Origin: Bacteroidales bacterium UBA6828
GTDB lineage: Bacteria > Bacteroidota > Bacteroidia > Bacteroidales > Paludibacteraceae
Length of the DNA stretch: 32,148 nt
Direction of reading: 5' to 3'
Assembly: GCA_002452095.1 (NCBI GenBank)
Contig: DKEG01000057.1
Coordinates: 1 to 32,148 of the forward strand
Within the stretch, counting starts at the first letter, position 1, and each line of letters begins with the position of its first letter. Positions 15,383 through 23,964 of this stretch are shown here, piece after piece. The translations under genes were made by a program, and so were the position numbers. The notes under the pieces were generated by a model. The model saw only the letters and a list, made by a program, of their open reading frames with translations. It was not told where the DNA came from and did not search any database.

Positions 15383-18300
15383 TTATTGTATCAGTATTTT
15401 GGTTGCTTCCCCGCCACAACGGACTATATACACTCCCGCTGCAGGAACGGCAAAACGTGCATAGCGGGTGTTGTGTACACAGGCTATGATACGTCCCGCA
15501 AGGTCAGTGATATATATGGTGGTGTAGTCGGTTGTCTGTACTTCCACGGTATGTTCTATGATGCGTATCGTATTGCTATTTAGTGCATTATGCATAGCCG
15601 CAGGCGGTGTGTAGAATGAGGCGGTGAGCGTAGTATCGGAGGAGATGACCACTGTACGTTTGCTATTGGTATCACCGTCGCTCCAACGCTCAAACAGGTA
15701 GCCGGCGTCGGGCGTAGCCTCTATGCTGACGGTTGTTCCCGCCAGGTATCTGTCCAGCCACGGGCGTACCGAGACACTGCCGCCTTCGCCTGCAGAGAGG
15801 GACAATGTGTAATAGAGTTGCGGGGTATCTATCTCCGAAAAGACGGGAGATATACGTACAGCCGATGTTACTTTGTGCAGGAGCGGGTTGCCTGTGGTTT
15901 GCACACCGTCTATCAGCCAATGGCTGAATGTGTGGTTCTCATCGGGATGGGCGGAAACGGTCAACAAGTGCCCATTGTTATGGGAATAAATACCGGCAGC
16001 AGGCATAGTGGTTCCGCCATCGGTTTCCATTATCGTTATTTGGTGGGTTGTTACTTCCTCAAAAGAGGCAATGAGAGTGATATTCTCGGTAAGAACAATA
16101 GTACGTACCGCATCGGTGTTATCATCGCTCCAGCGTCTGAAACGATAGCCAGGGGCCGGTGTGGCAACCAATTGAACGCTTGTGCCTGCGGGGTATTTGC
16201 CATTCACCTCCGCATTGACATTTCCTCCGGATAGTCCCGCTATAGTCAGTTGATATTCTTCGGGTTGTGCAGCCGTATTAACCGTAAATGAAACGGTCTG
16301 CCCATCGCCGAGCAGGTAGCGTTCCTGTCTGTCCACAGGAGAGACCTCCAGCGTGTATTCGCCGTCTGCGAGGTCGTTGATGTGATAGTAACGGGTGTCG
16401 ATAATCGTATCTTTTCCGTTGCACGATACATAGAACTTGGGTGCACGACTCTCCCAACTGGCAACCGCCGTTGCACCGTTGCAAGCCACTTTGAGGTTGC
16501 TGACAGTATAGTCGGGCGTACCTGCCACTTTGAACGAACCACCGTTGGCAAAGCCCATTGTGTTGCCCTCGGCATCCAATGCATATACCTGCCAACTATA
16601 ATATCCCTCAATGTCAAATGTCAGCGATACAGGTACCGCCTCCACATCGGCATAGTAATATACTTTTCCGCCCAAGACAATACGAATACGATATTGCGGT
16701 GCTGCTACGGTAGCATCCCACGAGAAATAGTAGGTCGTACTATCGTGCGTCGTGGCAGACAGATTGTCCGGGATATAGGGGTTCTCCAAAGTGGTGAAAT
16801 TCTCGCCTTGTACAAAGTCGGAAATCGGTACCAGCTCATCGTTCACCGCCCGCACCTGCCAGCCGAAAGTGTATGCGCCGGTAAAGATAAGCCCTAAGTT
16901 CTTGTTTTCGCTGTAGTAGGTAGTGTAACGGTCGCTGCCTACCTGCTGCAGGCGCAACTCATAGTTGGTTTCCGAAGGCGAATCCCATGTAAAATCCGCT
17001 CCAGCCAACGATACAGACACTTGCAGGTTAGATGGCAAATAAGCCGATGTAAATGCATCACACTCGCCGATATATAGGTTCCAGTAGTTGTTGGTTCCAT
17101 CATCTGCATTTGATGTCTCGCCCATCAGCAGACACGTACTGCCATACGAGAACTTAGGGGAGTAGTAGGTCTGTTGCGAGCCATCGGTATTGTTCAACAC
17201 ACACACGATAGAGTCGGCGGCGAGTGTCAGGTTCGCTCTCCACCAGCCGTTTCCTTCCGATTGCGGGACAACGGAATACAGATTGCTGCCTACCAGATAG
17301 TGCAGATACAGCCCTTTGGACGTGTCCAATCCGCTGGTCTCCGGTATATGCACACGGATAGCAAACTCATGTTCTTCCGGTTTGGCAGCGTGATAATAGA
17401 TATAGCCTTTTGACAACTCGGGCAAATAGGCGTTATAGTACAGCAACGGAGAAGACATAACCACCGTATCGCCCACAGCCAACTCTTCGCCGGTTGCGAA
17501 ACGCCGGTTGCCGAGCCACCACTGGTTGTAACAATACAACTGCCCTGTGGTGGTGCCGTCGTCGGAAATGTAAAAACGCGCAGAACCATACTGCGCAATC
17601 TCCGCGGGGGTGTTTACCATCTGCGATACTATGCCACGCACCAGATATGGCACTGAGGTGGCATTGCCGTTAGGCAAGGCTGTTATCCGGTTCTTTGCTT
17701 CCGCTACCGATAGCGAAGTAATCGTTTTGTTCTCCAATGAAGAATAGTACAAACCGCCATCCGCAGCATTGTACCTGCCAATCAACAGGTTGTCTTCCGA
17801 GAGCGAACACGTGGTAGTATAAGTGGTCTTATTGCCCGCCAATTCTATGGCAAAGACATAATTGCCCAGGGAGTCAATCGTTACGGTTACCACGCCGGAA
17901 TTGAGGATGTCGGAATAGGCAACACCATTGCAGGCATAGTTGATACTTGTCAGTCCGTTGTCGGAATAAAGTGTACCGGCATCAATGCCGTTGCCCCAAA
18001 TATACGTGCCGACAATCGAACTGCGGTCGGCGGGGATAAGCCCCAACTGCAACGCTGTCCCCGCTGCCACTGCATTGTCTTGCGTCTTATAGTCGGCAGT
18101 ATGCAGTTCCACCTGCAGGAAATTCACGCCATAGCCGTCTGTATAATCAAAAATGTAAGCATCGGCAAAGTTCAAGTCCGCTTTATCATCTTGATTTATA
18201 TTTCCCTCGCCGAGAAACACAGAATCAGCGGTTACGGTCAGCGGGAAACGGCGTTCTCCGCGAGCCATTTTTGTCAGGATCGGATAAGCGGTAGTGCTGT

Positions 18301-19768
18301 TGTCGGGCAGCACGCCCAACACCAACTCGTACTCGCCTGCGGGCAAGCCCGACACACCGCGATAGACGGTGTACGGATTAATATAATAATATCCGGGGCT
18401 CAAGTTGTAGGTTGCGTTGATAGGCATTTTCGCATAATACTGCCCGTCCTTATATATAATATAGGTAACTTTGCCTTTTGAAGCCGTAACCCCTGCATTT
18501 TGGAATGGATTGATGCTGAATGCCAAATCGTCATTGATGCCCACACGACGCTGCGAGATACAGCGCACCGTATCGGCAATAATGCAGGGAATGGAGTCGC
18601 CACCTTGGTCGGGTTGGATACCCGTGAATGCACATACACTCTCCGTAAATCCCTTGCCGCTGGCGGCACCGCCTGTTCCCTGTCCGTAAGGGTTCATTGC
18701 CGAAAGGGCAAAATATCCGTGGTAGTAGCCGTCCCATCCCCAGTTGATATGCACATAACCATTGCTCTGCATACCGTCCAACACAAACGCATGCCCCTCG
18801 TTCTGTGTGGTGCGCCCGCTCATAAAAATCGGGTGTCCCGCTTGCAGATCGCTTGCAATGGCACCAAGCATCTCGCTCTCATCCATATAGTCCTTGGGCA
18901 GCACACGGATAGCCGCATCGTAGCCGAAATAATGTATCAGAGCCTGCAATGTCGAGTTGCTGATCGCCCCGCTGCCGCCATTGGCATTGGTGTTATATCC
19001 CATATTGCACGCAATGCCCACGTGCGACATCAGCGTTGCTACTGCATTGGCTTGCGTGGTACTATAGTTTGTCCCGCTATAAACAGGCAGCATGTTCGCC
19101 CAGTCGTATGTAGTATTGCCGAAATTGGCAGACAGCGTCTGATTATTCCACGTATAGGAATGTGCCCCATTGCCTTTTGCAGGGTAACGGTGATAATACA
19201 TTACCTGACTTGCCGCTGTAGCCACACAACCCGTAACGCAACGCACACCGTCTATGGAGGGGCAAAGATTGTTATAGGGTTCATCCTGTCCCCATGCTAT
19301 CGTTCCCAGCAGCGGCGACACTGCAGGGTAAGCGGTATCGTCTCCGGTTTGCACTGCGGAAGCAGGCTCAAGTGCCGCACGTGCAATCTCATCGGCATAC
19401 ATCTGCAACCAGAAACGCATATTGGCGGGCATTTCTGTTTCCGTAAAATGCCCGCTATCGGCATAGCCGAGGATAGTACGCGCATTATCCTCTGCGGATA
19501 CTACCACAAAACCGCCGTCTGCCGTCTCGTTATTGAAGACATATAGTGCGGGGGCATTATCCAACTGCGCCTGTGTATAAACCAGGCGCATAGGTTGTAC
19601 CGCAGAAGAAGACATTTTTGCACATTGCATACGTTGTGCAACGGGACGATCTTGATTTGCAGCGAATCGCCCGGCAATCTCTGCCGCCTCCTCGGCAGTA
19701 CGGGATGCCGCCACAGACACGAGTGTCCATAGCAAGCAGCCTGCCAAAGTAAGTAGATGTCTCTTCAT
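15383..19768 (-). CDS. Large secreted C10-family (streptopain-like) cysteine peptidase with T9SS sorting domain
   Basis: Exported cysteine peptidase of 1461 residues. Order of parts: signal peptide (about 1-21); Spi/propeptide-like region (about 22-145, with GGFVVVSAEDN); C10 catalytic domain with Cys181 in TGCVATAASQVMYYHRYP, His326 in NEGHAFVLDG and the oxyanion-side INWGWDGYYHGYF. A long middle region (about 390-1160) consists of beta-sandwich/Fn3-like and OB-like segments. Three InlB B-repeat-like modules follow (about 1172-1385; the first and third contain RFRRWSDDNTDA and LFERWSDGDTNS). The last 70 residues resemble a type A T9SS sorting domain (TIYITDLAGRIIACV ... AAGVYIVRCGGEATKILIQ). 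Family members include streptopain and interpain. Its size is far above the roughly 400-residue core. The adjacent DUF1599 gene starts 1 bp downstream. Confidence 0.93.
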   Translation of the reverse strand: MKRHLLTLAGCLLWTLVSVAASRTAEEAAEIAGRFAANQDRPVAQRMQCAKMSSSAVQPMRLVYTQAQLDNAPALYVFNNETADGGFVVVSAEDNARTILGYADSGHFTETEMPANMRFWLQMYADEIARAALEPASAVQTGDDTAYPAVSPLLGTIAWGQDEPYNNLCPSIDGVRCVTGCVATAASQVMYYHRYPAKGNGAHSYTWNNQTLSANFGNTTYDWANMLPVYSGTNYSTTQANAVATLMSHVGIACNMGYNTNANGGSGAISNSTLQALIHYFGYDAAIRVLPKDYMDESEMLGAIASDLQAGHPIFMSGRTTQNEGHAFVLDGMQSNGYVHINWGWDGYYHGYFALSAMNPYGQGTGGAASGKGFTESVCAFTGIQPDQGGDSIPCIIADTVRCISQRRVGINDDLAFSINPFQNAGVTASKGKVTYIIYKDGQYYAKMPINATYNLSPGYYYINPYTVYRGVSGLPAGEYELVLGVLPDNSTTAYPILTKMARGERRFPLTVTADSVFLGEGNINQDDKADLNFADAYIFDYTDGYGVNFLQVELHTADYKTQDNAVAAGTALQLGLIPADRSSIVGTYIWGNGIDAGTLYSDNGLTSINYACNGVAYSDILNSGVVTVTIDSLGNYVFAIELAGNKTTYTTTCSLSEDNLLIGRYNAADGGLYYSSLENKTITSLSVAEAKNRITALPNGNATSVPYLVRGIVSQMVNTPAEIAQYGSARFYISDDGTTTGQLYCYNQWWLGNRRFATGEELAVGDTVVMSSPLLYYNAYLPELSKGYIYYHAAKPEEHEFAIRVHIPETSGLDTSKGLYLHYLVGSNLYSVVPQSEGNGWWRANLTLAADSIVCVLNNTDGSQQTYYSPKFSYGSTCLLMGETSNADDGTNNYWNLYIGECDAFTSAYLPSNLQVSVSLAGADFTWDSPSETNYELRLQQVGSDRYTTYYSENKNLGLIFTGAYTFGWQVRAVNDELVPISDFVQGENFTTLENPYIPDNLSATTHDSTTYYFSWDATVAAPQYRIRIVLGGKVYYYADVEAVPVSLTFDIEGYYSWQVYALDAEGNTMGFANGGSFKVAGTPDYTVSNLKVACNGATAVASWESRAPKFYVSCNGKDTIIDTRYYHINDLADGEYTLEVSPVDRQERYLLGDGQTVSFTVNTAAQPEEYQLTIAGLSGGNVNAEVNGKYPAGTSVQLVATPAPGYRFRRWSDDNTDAVRTIVLTENITLIASFEEVTTHQITIMETDGGTTMPAAGIYSHNNGHLLTVSAHPDENHTFSHWLIDGVQTTGNPLLHKVTSAVRISPVFSEIDTPQLYYTLSLSAGEGGSVSVRPWLDRYLAGTTVSIEATPDAGYLFERWSDGDTNSKRTVVISSDTTLTASFYTPPAAMHNALNSNTIRIIEHTVEVQTTDYTTIYITDLAGRIIACVHNTRYARFAVPAAGVYIVRCGGEATKILIQ

Positions 19769-19830
19769 AAGACTTAATGATTGGATGGTTAATATATATA
19801 ATATTGTGTCCTGCTCGCTCCGCTCACGGG

Positions 19831-19856
19831 AAAATTGAAAGAGAGTGAGTCTCTTC
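19831..19856 (-). terminator. Candidate terminator downstream of hisS
   Basis: On the minus strand AAGAGA-CTCAC-TCTCTT forms a 6-bp stem and is followed by TCAATTTT. It lies about 50 bp past the hisS stop and before the C10 peptidase start at 19768. The rest of this 140-bp spacer shows no recognisable promoter. Confidence 0.4.
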
Positions 19857-19908
19857 GTTTCTTTTATTTCTCTCGCGCGGCGTCAGCCTGTGCATAGGAG
19901 GCACAAAT

Positions 19909-21315
19909 TCACGCTAATGCCTGTATGCACTCTTCCACACTGACCAACTGCTGTTCGCCGGTGGCCATGTTCTTGAGCATCATCTTCTGTGCCGCCATCT
20001 CGTCGCCGCCTATAATGGCTACATACGGGATATGTTTTGCGTCGGCATATCCCATCTGTTTCTTCATTTTGGCGGGTTCAGGATATACCTCCACACGCAA
20101 GCCCGCAGCACGCAGGCGGCTTGCCAGCGAGAGGGCATAACGCAGTTCGTCCTGCCCGAAAGTGGCAAAAAGCAGTTGGGTAGTACTTTGCAAATCTGCG
20201 GGATACAGATTGAGTTCGGTCAGCACGTCATAGATCCGATCCGCCCCGAAGGATATACCCACGCCGCTCACATCGGGCATACCGAATATACCCGTCAGGT
20301 TGTCGTAGCGTCCGCCGCCGGTGATACTGCCCATCTGTACATCAAGGGCTTTCACCTCGAAGATTGCCCCCGTGTAGTAGTTCAGTCCGCGCGCCAGGCA
20401 GAGATCAAGAGCAATATCAAGACCTCCCCTAACCCCGCCTTCAGAGGAGGGGGATTCTTCGTTGCTTTCAACTTGGGATTCATATAAGTAGAGGATCGTT
20501 CTTAGTTCCTCAATGCCCTTTTTGCCGACCTCGGACGTAGCGAGGATTTCCTCCAACCGGTTGAGTTTGTCGGTATTGCTGCCGCTGAGGTTCAGTATCG
20601 GTTGCAGCGCCTCCACCGCCTCGGCGGGCAGTCCTTTATCGAGCAGTTCCTTATTCACATTCTCGATACCGATCTTGTCCAGTTTGTCGATTGCCACCGT
20701 GATGTCGATAATCTTGTCGGGTTGTCCGATCACCTCGGCAATACCCGCCAGAATCTTGCGGTTGTTGATATGCAGGCATACACGGATACCCAAGCGGCGA
20801 TACACCTCCTCCACTATCTGTATCAGTTCCACTTCGCTGACGAGCGAGTTGGTGCCGATCACGTCCACATCACACTGGTAGAACTCGCGGTAACGCCCTT
20901 TCTGCGGTCGGTCGGCACGCCAGACGGGCTGTATCTGGAAACGCTTGAAGGGAAACTGTATCTCGTCGCGGTGTTGCACCACAAAGCGCGCAAAAGGTAC
21001 GGTCAAGTCGTAGCGCAGCCCTTTTTCACTCACGATGCTCGTGGCTTTGCCGATACTCAAGTCTGCCCCTGCGAGTTGTTCGCGCAGCGGGGTCATCCAG
21101 TCGCCCGAATTGAGTATCTTGAAGAGCAGTTTGTCGCCCTCCTCGCCGTATTTGCCCATCAGCGTGCTGAGGTTCTCCATTGCGGGGGTCTCAATCTGCT
21201 GAAAGCCATACAAAGCAAATACCGATTTTATTGTATCGAAGATGTAGTTACGACGCGCCATCTCTATCGGCGAGAAGTCGCGCGTACCCTTTGGAATACT
21301 TGGTTTCTGTGCCAT
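19909..21315 (-). CDS. hisS: Histidine-tRNA ligase
   Basis: Class II aminoacyl-tRNA synthetase charging tRNA-His; 468 residues. Motif 2 (KRFQIQPVWRADRPQKGRYR, about 124-143), the histidine-specific ARGLNYYTG (308-316) and motif 3 (GVGISFGADRIYDVL, 351-365) are intact. The C-terminal anticodon-binding domain (RLRAAGLRVEVYPEPAKMKKQMGYADAKHIPYVAIIG) is present. Unusual: residues about 279-298 (ending EESPSSEGGVRGG) are an insertion just before the conserved catalytic segment, encoded by a GC-rich, imperfectly palindromic sequence at 20421-20455. The frame is kept, so the enzyme is presumably active. Nothing resembling a Bacteroidota -7 box was found in the 315-bp upstream spacer. Confidence 0.97.
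   Translation of the reverse strand: MAQKPSIPKGTRDFSPIEMARRNYIFDTIKSVFALYGFQQIETPAMENLSTLMGKYGEEGDKLLFKILNSGDWMTPLREQLAGADLSIGKATSIVSEKGLRYDLTVPFARFVVQHRDEIQFPFKRFQIQPVWRADRPQKGRYREFYQCDVDVIGTNSLVSEVELIQIVEEVYRRLGIRVCLHINNRKILAGIAEVIGQPDKIIDITVAIDKLDKIGIENVNKELLDKGLPAEAVEALQPILNLSGSNTDKLNRLEEILATSEVGKKGIEELRTILYLYESQVESNEESPSSEGGVRGGLDIALDLCLARGLNYYTGAIFEVKALDVQMGSITGGGRYDNLTGIFGMPDVSGVGISFGADRIYDVLTELNLYPADLQSTTQLLFATFGQDELRYALSLASRLRAAGLRVEVYPEPAKMKKQMGYADAKHIPYVAIIGGDEMAAQKMMLKNMATGEQQLVSVEECIQALA
20421..20455 (-). repeat. Palindromic GC-rich repeat inserted in frame in hisS
   Basis: On the coding strand a CCCCCTCCTCT arm and a TTAGGGGAGG arm surround GAAGGCGGGG. The sequence resembles CCTCCCCTAACCCC-type dispersed repeats I associate with Bacteroidota genomes (from memory, not from a search). 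It encodes SPSSEGGVRGG, foreign to the usual HisS sequence at this point. Confidence 0.65.
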
Positions 21316-21630
21316 ATTTTTGTTGCGGATCTGCCGCTATATTTATTGTTTTATGTTAAATAATGATCTGTTTTAAGGTCGCCTATCCTATGCGCATCCT
21401 AAGCGCATCCTATGCTGTTTGTATTGTAAATATCAGTGTCAAGAATTTAATGTTAATTTAACGTGAGTTCGATATAAAAACTCCTTTGCCGCATAGCGGC
21501 AAGAAATCTAAGAAAATCTTTGGCTTTACATCCATAAATTGCCATAAATCTTATTCGCCTACGGCGGCAAAGTAAGACAATTTGCTTATACTGAACTGAC
21601 GTTAATTTACAAATTTACACACTTACAAAT
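21316..21630. other. Gene-free spacer between hisS and waaA with short repeats
   Basis: No gene is seen. It contains two GCGCATCCTA(A/T) words in tandem (about 21391-21415), a 7-bp-stem hairpin TTGCCGC-ATA-GCGGCAA (21486-21502), a related ACGGCGGCAAAG sequence near 21560, and at the right end the AATTTGTAA-type repeat that runs over the waaA stop codon. Confidence 0.6.
21472..21502 (-). terminator. Candidate terminator downstream of waaA
   Basis: On the minus strand the hairpin TTGCCGC-TAT-GCGGCAA is followed by AGGAGTTTTTAT. The 7-bp GC-rich stem plus a T-run fits an intrinsic terminator about 130 bp after the waaA stop. Confidence 0.5.
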
Positions 21631-21639
21631 TTACAAATT
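21603..21639. repeat. Dispersed AATTTGTAA-type repeat across the waaA stop codon
   Basis: Contains the 25 bp (21607-21631) identical to 7691-7715 inside the U32 gene. On the minus strand the repeat supplies the last waaA codons (Asn-Leu-stop), so the C-terminus of the enzyme appears to be set by the repeat. Confidence 0.85.
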
Positions 21640-22845
21640 CTCTGCAAACAGTTCGCTGTAGATTTTTTCCGTTGCGCCAAGTTCGCTTTCCACATACTTG
21701 CGTGCTTTGCGCCCGAGTGCCTTATGGTTGGCAAGGGCGTTATCCATCTGTGCCTCAAACTCGCGGTAGTTCTTTACCGAGAAACCCGCCCCTGCCTGTA
21801 TCAACCCTTTGGCTTCGCGGAAATGCCGGTAGTTCGGACCGAACAGCACCGGTATGCCATAGACGGCAGCCTCTATCGTGTTGTGAATTCCTACGCCGAA
21901 CCCGCCGCCTATATACGCCACTTGCCCGTACTGATAGATCGACGACAGCATACCTATCGTATCAATCAGCAGCGTCCGGCAATGCGTGATATTGAGCGGT
22001 GTCGCCTCGGTAAAACGCACATACCTGCCGTGAAATATCTGGAATATCTCGTGCAGGTGCTTGGCGTGTATCTCGTGCGGAACCAGCACCAGTTTGGTGT
22101 CGGAGTGTTCCTCTATATAGCGTGCCAGCAATTCCTCGTCCTGCGGCCATGTGCTGCCCGCGATAATCACCCGGGGTGCATTAAATGTAAAGCGCTCTAC
22201 CACAGGCAGTTGTTTGGCGTGTCCCGCTATCTCGTTCACACGGTCGAACCGCGTATCGCCCGCCACCGATGTATGCTCCACCCCGTGCGCCTGCAGCAGA
22301 TCCATCGACGCCCGGTCTTGCACGTAGATATGCGTGAAACAACGCAGCAGTTTCAGGTAGGGCTTGCCCCACGGCAGGAAAAACAACTGCTTCGGGCGGA
22401 AAATAGCCGATATGCTGTAGGTTTTTATACCGCGTTTGTGCAACTCTTTCAGATATGCCGGCCAGAACTCGTACTTCACGAATACCGCCATTGCGGGCTG
22501 CACTTCCTCTATAAACGCACAGGCGTTGCGCTTGGTGGCAAACGGCAGATAGGTAACCAAATCCACCTCGTTGTAGTTTTTGCGCAGTTCGTAGCCCGAC
22601 GGCGAAAAGAACGTAAGCAGGATATGCGTTTTCGGTTGCTCTTTGCGCAGACGCTCTATGATTGGGCGTGCCTGCTCAAACTCTCCCACCGATGCGGCGT
22701 GAAACCACACCACATTATCAAGCGACCGGCTCTGTTTATATGCTTTTATTTGTTGTAATGCTTCTTTTTGCCCGCGCACCAACAACTTTGCTTTCCGATG
22801 TCCGAACAAAGCCGCAATGCGCAACAGGAGAAAGTAAATACCCAT
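21631..22845 (-). CDS. waaA: 3-deoxy-D-manno-octulosonic acid (Kdo) transferase
   Basis: GT30-family inner-membrane-associated enzyme transferring Kdo from CMP-Kdo to the lipid A precursor. With the chosen start it has 404 residues, a normal length. The N-terminal membrane segment (MGIYFLLLRIAALFG), the catalytic-base region WFHAASVGEFEQARPII, VFVKYEFWPAYLKEL, IIAGSTWPQDEELL and the donor-site GGGFGVGIHNTIEAAVYGIPVLFGPNYRHF are all typical. The frame extends 18 codons upstream to 22899. I prefer the ATG at 22845 because it starts with the expected membrane segment and a TACTTTTG promoter-like box (22853-22860, minus strand) lies in the extension. The C-terminal codons come from a dispersed repeat. 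Confidence 0.96.
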   Translation of the reverse strand: MGIYFLLLRIAALFGHRKAKLLVRGQKEALQQIKAYKQSRSLDNVVWFHAASVGEFEQARPIIERLRKEQPKTHILLTFFSPSGYELRKNYNEVDLVTYLPFATKRNACAFIEEVQPAMAVFVKYEFWPAYLKELHKRGIKTYSISAIFRPKQLFFLPWGKPYLKLLRCFTHIYVQDRASMDLLQAHGVEHTSVAGDTRFDRVNEIAGHAKQLPVVERFTFNAPRVIIAGSTWPQDEELLARYIEEHSDTKLVLVPHEIHAKHLHEIFQIFHGRYVRFTEATPLNITHCRTLLIDTIGMLSSIYQYGQVAYIGGGFGVGIHNTIEAAVYGIPVLFGPNYRHFREAKGLIQAGAGFSVKNYREFEAQMDNALANHKALGRKARKYVESELGATEKIYSELFAENL

Positions 22846-22925
22846 AATATGCCAAAAGTATAAATCGCACAAAATTACTGCTTTTTTTTGAAATATCATA
22901 ATTATTTGCCCTTATTTGTCTGTAT

Positions 22926-22958
22926 TTGTGCCTTATTCAGTTTTTTTTTGTAACTTTG
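22926..22958 (+). promoter_or_regulatory. Probable promoter of the type II R-M cassette
   Basis: -7 box TAACTTTG at 22951-22958 matches TAnnTTTG. A TTG at 22926-22928 lies 22 bp upstream, slightly wider than the usual 19-21. A T-run (22941-22949) lies between them. The nuclease ATG is about 58 bp downstream. Confidence 0.55.
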
Positions 22959-23016
22959 CAGTCTCAATTCAATTAATAGGAGAAAAGGTATAATATAGAA
23001 ATTATGATATAAAATT

Positions 23017-23959
23017 ATGGCAACTTGTATTCATTCCGCAAAAGACCTCATTACTTCTCATGAACAAACTCGTGCAGGATTTATTGAGGCAGCGATGGCT
23101 AAAAATATCAAAGCAAAGCCCTATATTGAGCAAGCGAAAACTCTAAAAAGTATAGCATCTGCTGTCAAAACGCCTGACAAACTTATTGAAAAAACAGAAA
23201 TATATTCTGCATTACTTACTGCTGCTGGACTATCAGATAAGGCGTGCAATTATTTTACAGACGAAGACAAAAAAAGTTGCCATACAGGAGTTGATTGACA
23301 AATTTCTTGCTCCAGCAGGAGAGGGCTTTGTTGATGAACTTGTCTATAGATTTTTGTTGATTAAAGGCGATTCCTTAGGAGGGTCTATGCGTAATTATGT
23401 TGGTGCAATAGCCCAAATGAAGTTAATTCGCAAGATTTTAAGTATTTTCTCTATTCAAAAGATTAGACATAAGATTCTTAAACGAAAAGAAACCCAATGG
23501 CAGCAAATGTCATATGAAGATGCATTTGAAATTGCTGATGACATTAAAGCAATCACTTGGAATGTTAGAGGAAAATCAAAGGTTCTTTTCTTTAATACTA
23601 CAATCCCATTAGTACGTAACAACGTGGATATAAGTCTCTACAGAGGTGATGAAATAACTTATGATAATGGAGGTATTGTTAGTGATAGTAAGAAGGCGAT
23701 TATGTTTGGAGAGTTAAAAGGAGGCATTGATCCAGCTGGTGCTGATGAGCATTGGAAAACCGGGAATACGGCATTGGAAAGAATACGTAATGCCTTTGCT
23801 GCCTATAACATAAAAACCTCATTTATTGCAGCAAGTATCGAAACAAAAATGGCAACGGAAATATATGCACAATTAAAAGAGAAAACACTTGCAAAGGCTG
23901 CCAATATAACCGTTGATGAACAATTGACAGAATACTGCCAATGGCTTATTGCCCTGTAA
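23017..23959 (+). pseudogene. AvaI/BsoBI-like type II restriction endonuclease, frameshifted at an A7 run
   Basis: Type II endonuclease whose relatives cut CYCGRG. Two frames together cover the whole protein (about 313 residues; BsoBI-type enzymes are about 320). The first runs from the ATG at 23017 to a stop at 23298; the second continues to 23959. They join at an A7 run (23269-23275): with six A the reading would be DEDKKVAIQELIDKFL, continuous with the family. The catalytic region is intact in the second part: NVDI Asp, then GELKGGIDPAGADEHWKT with the Glu-x-Lys pair and a His 13 residues after the Glu, matching the BsoBI arrangement as I recall it. GDSLGGSMRN is also conserved. As read, the nuclease is off. 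The methyltransferase gene overlaps or follows within 5 bp. Family assignment rests on remembered sequence similarity. Confidence 0.88.
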
Positions 23960-23964
23960 GCATT

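Noticed and set aside
18500..19546. Plus-strand open frame opposite the C10 peptidase catalytic domain
   Set aside because: Antisense; Cys/His-rich low-complexity product, and the opposite strand has the full peptidase signature.
21316..21630. tRNA or small RNA gene in the hisS-waaA spacer
   Set aside because: No cloverleaf or conserved tRNA boxes were seen; only short hairpins and tandem words are present.
21724..22758. Plus-strand open frame opposite waaA
   Set aside because: Antisense of a clear Kdo transferase.
23266..23280. Programmed -1 frameshift at the A-run of the type II nuclease
   Set aside because: The two frames require a +1 shift (skipping one A). A -1 shift leads quickly to a stop. 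Transcriptional slippage or genetic phase variation remain possible.
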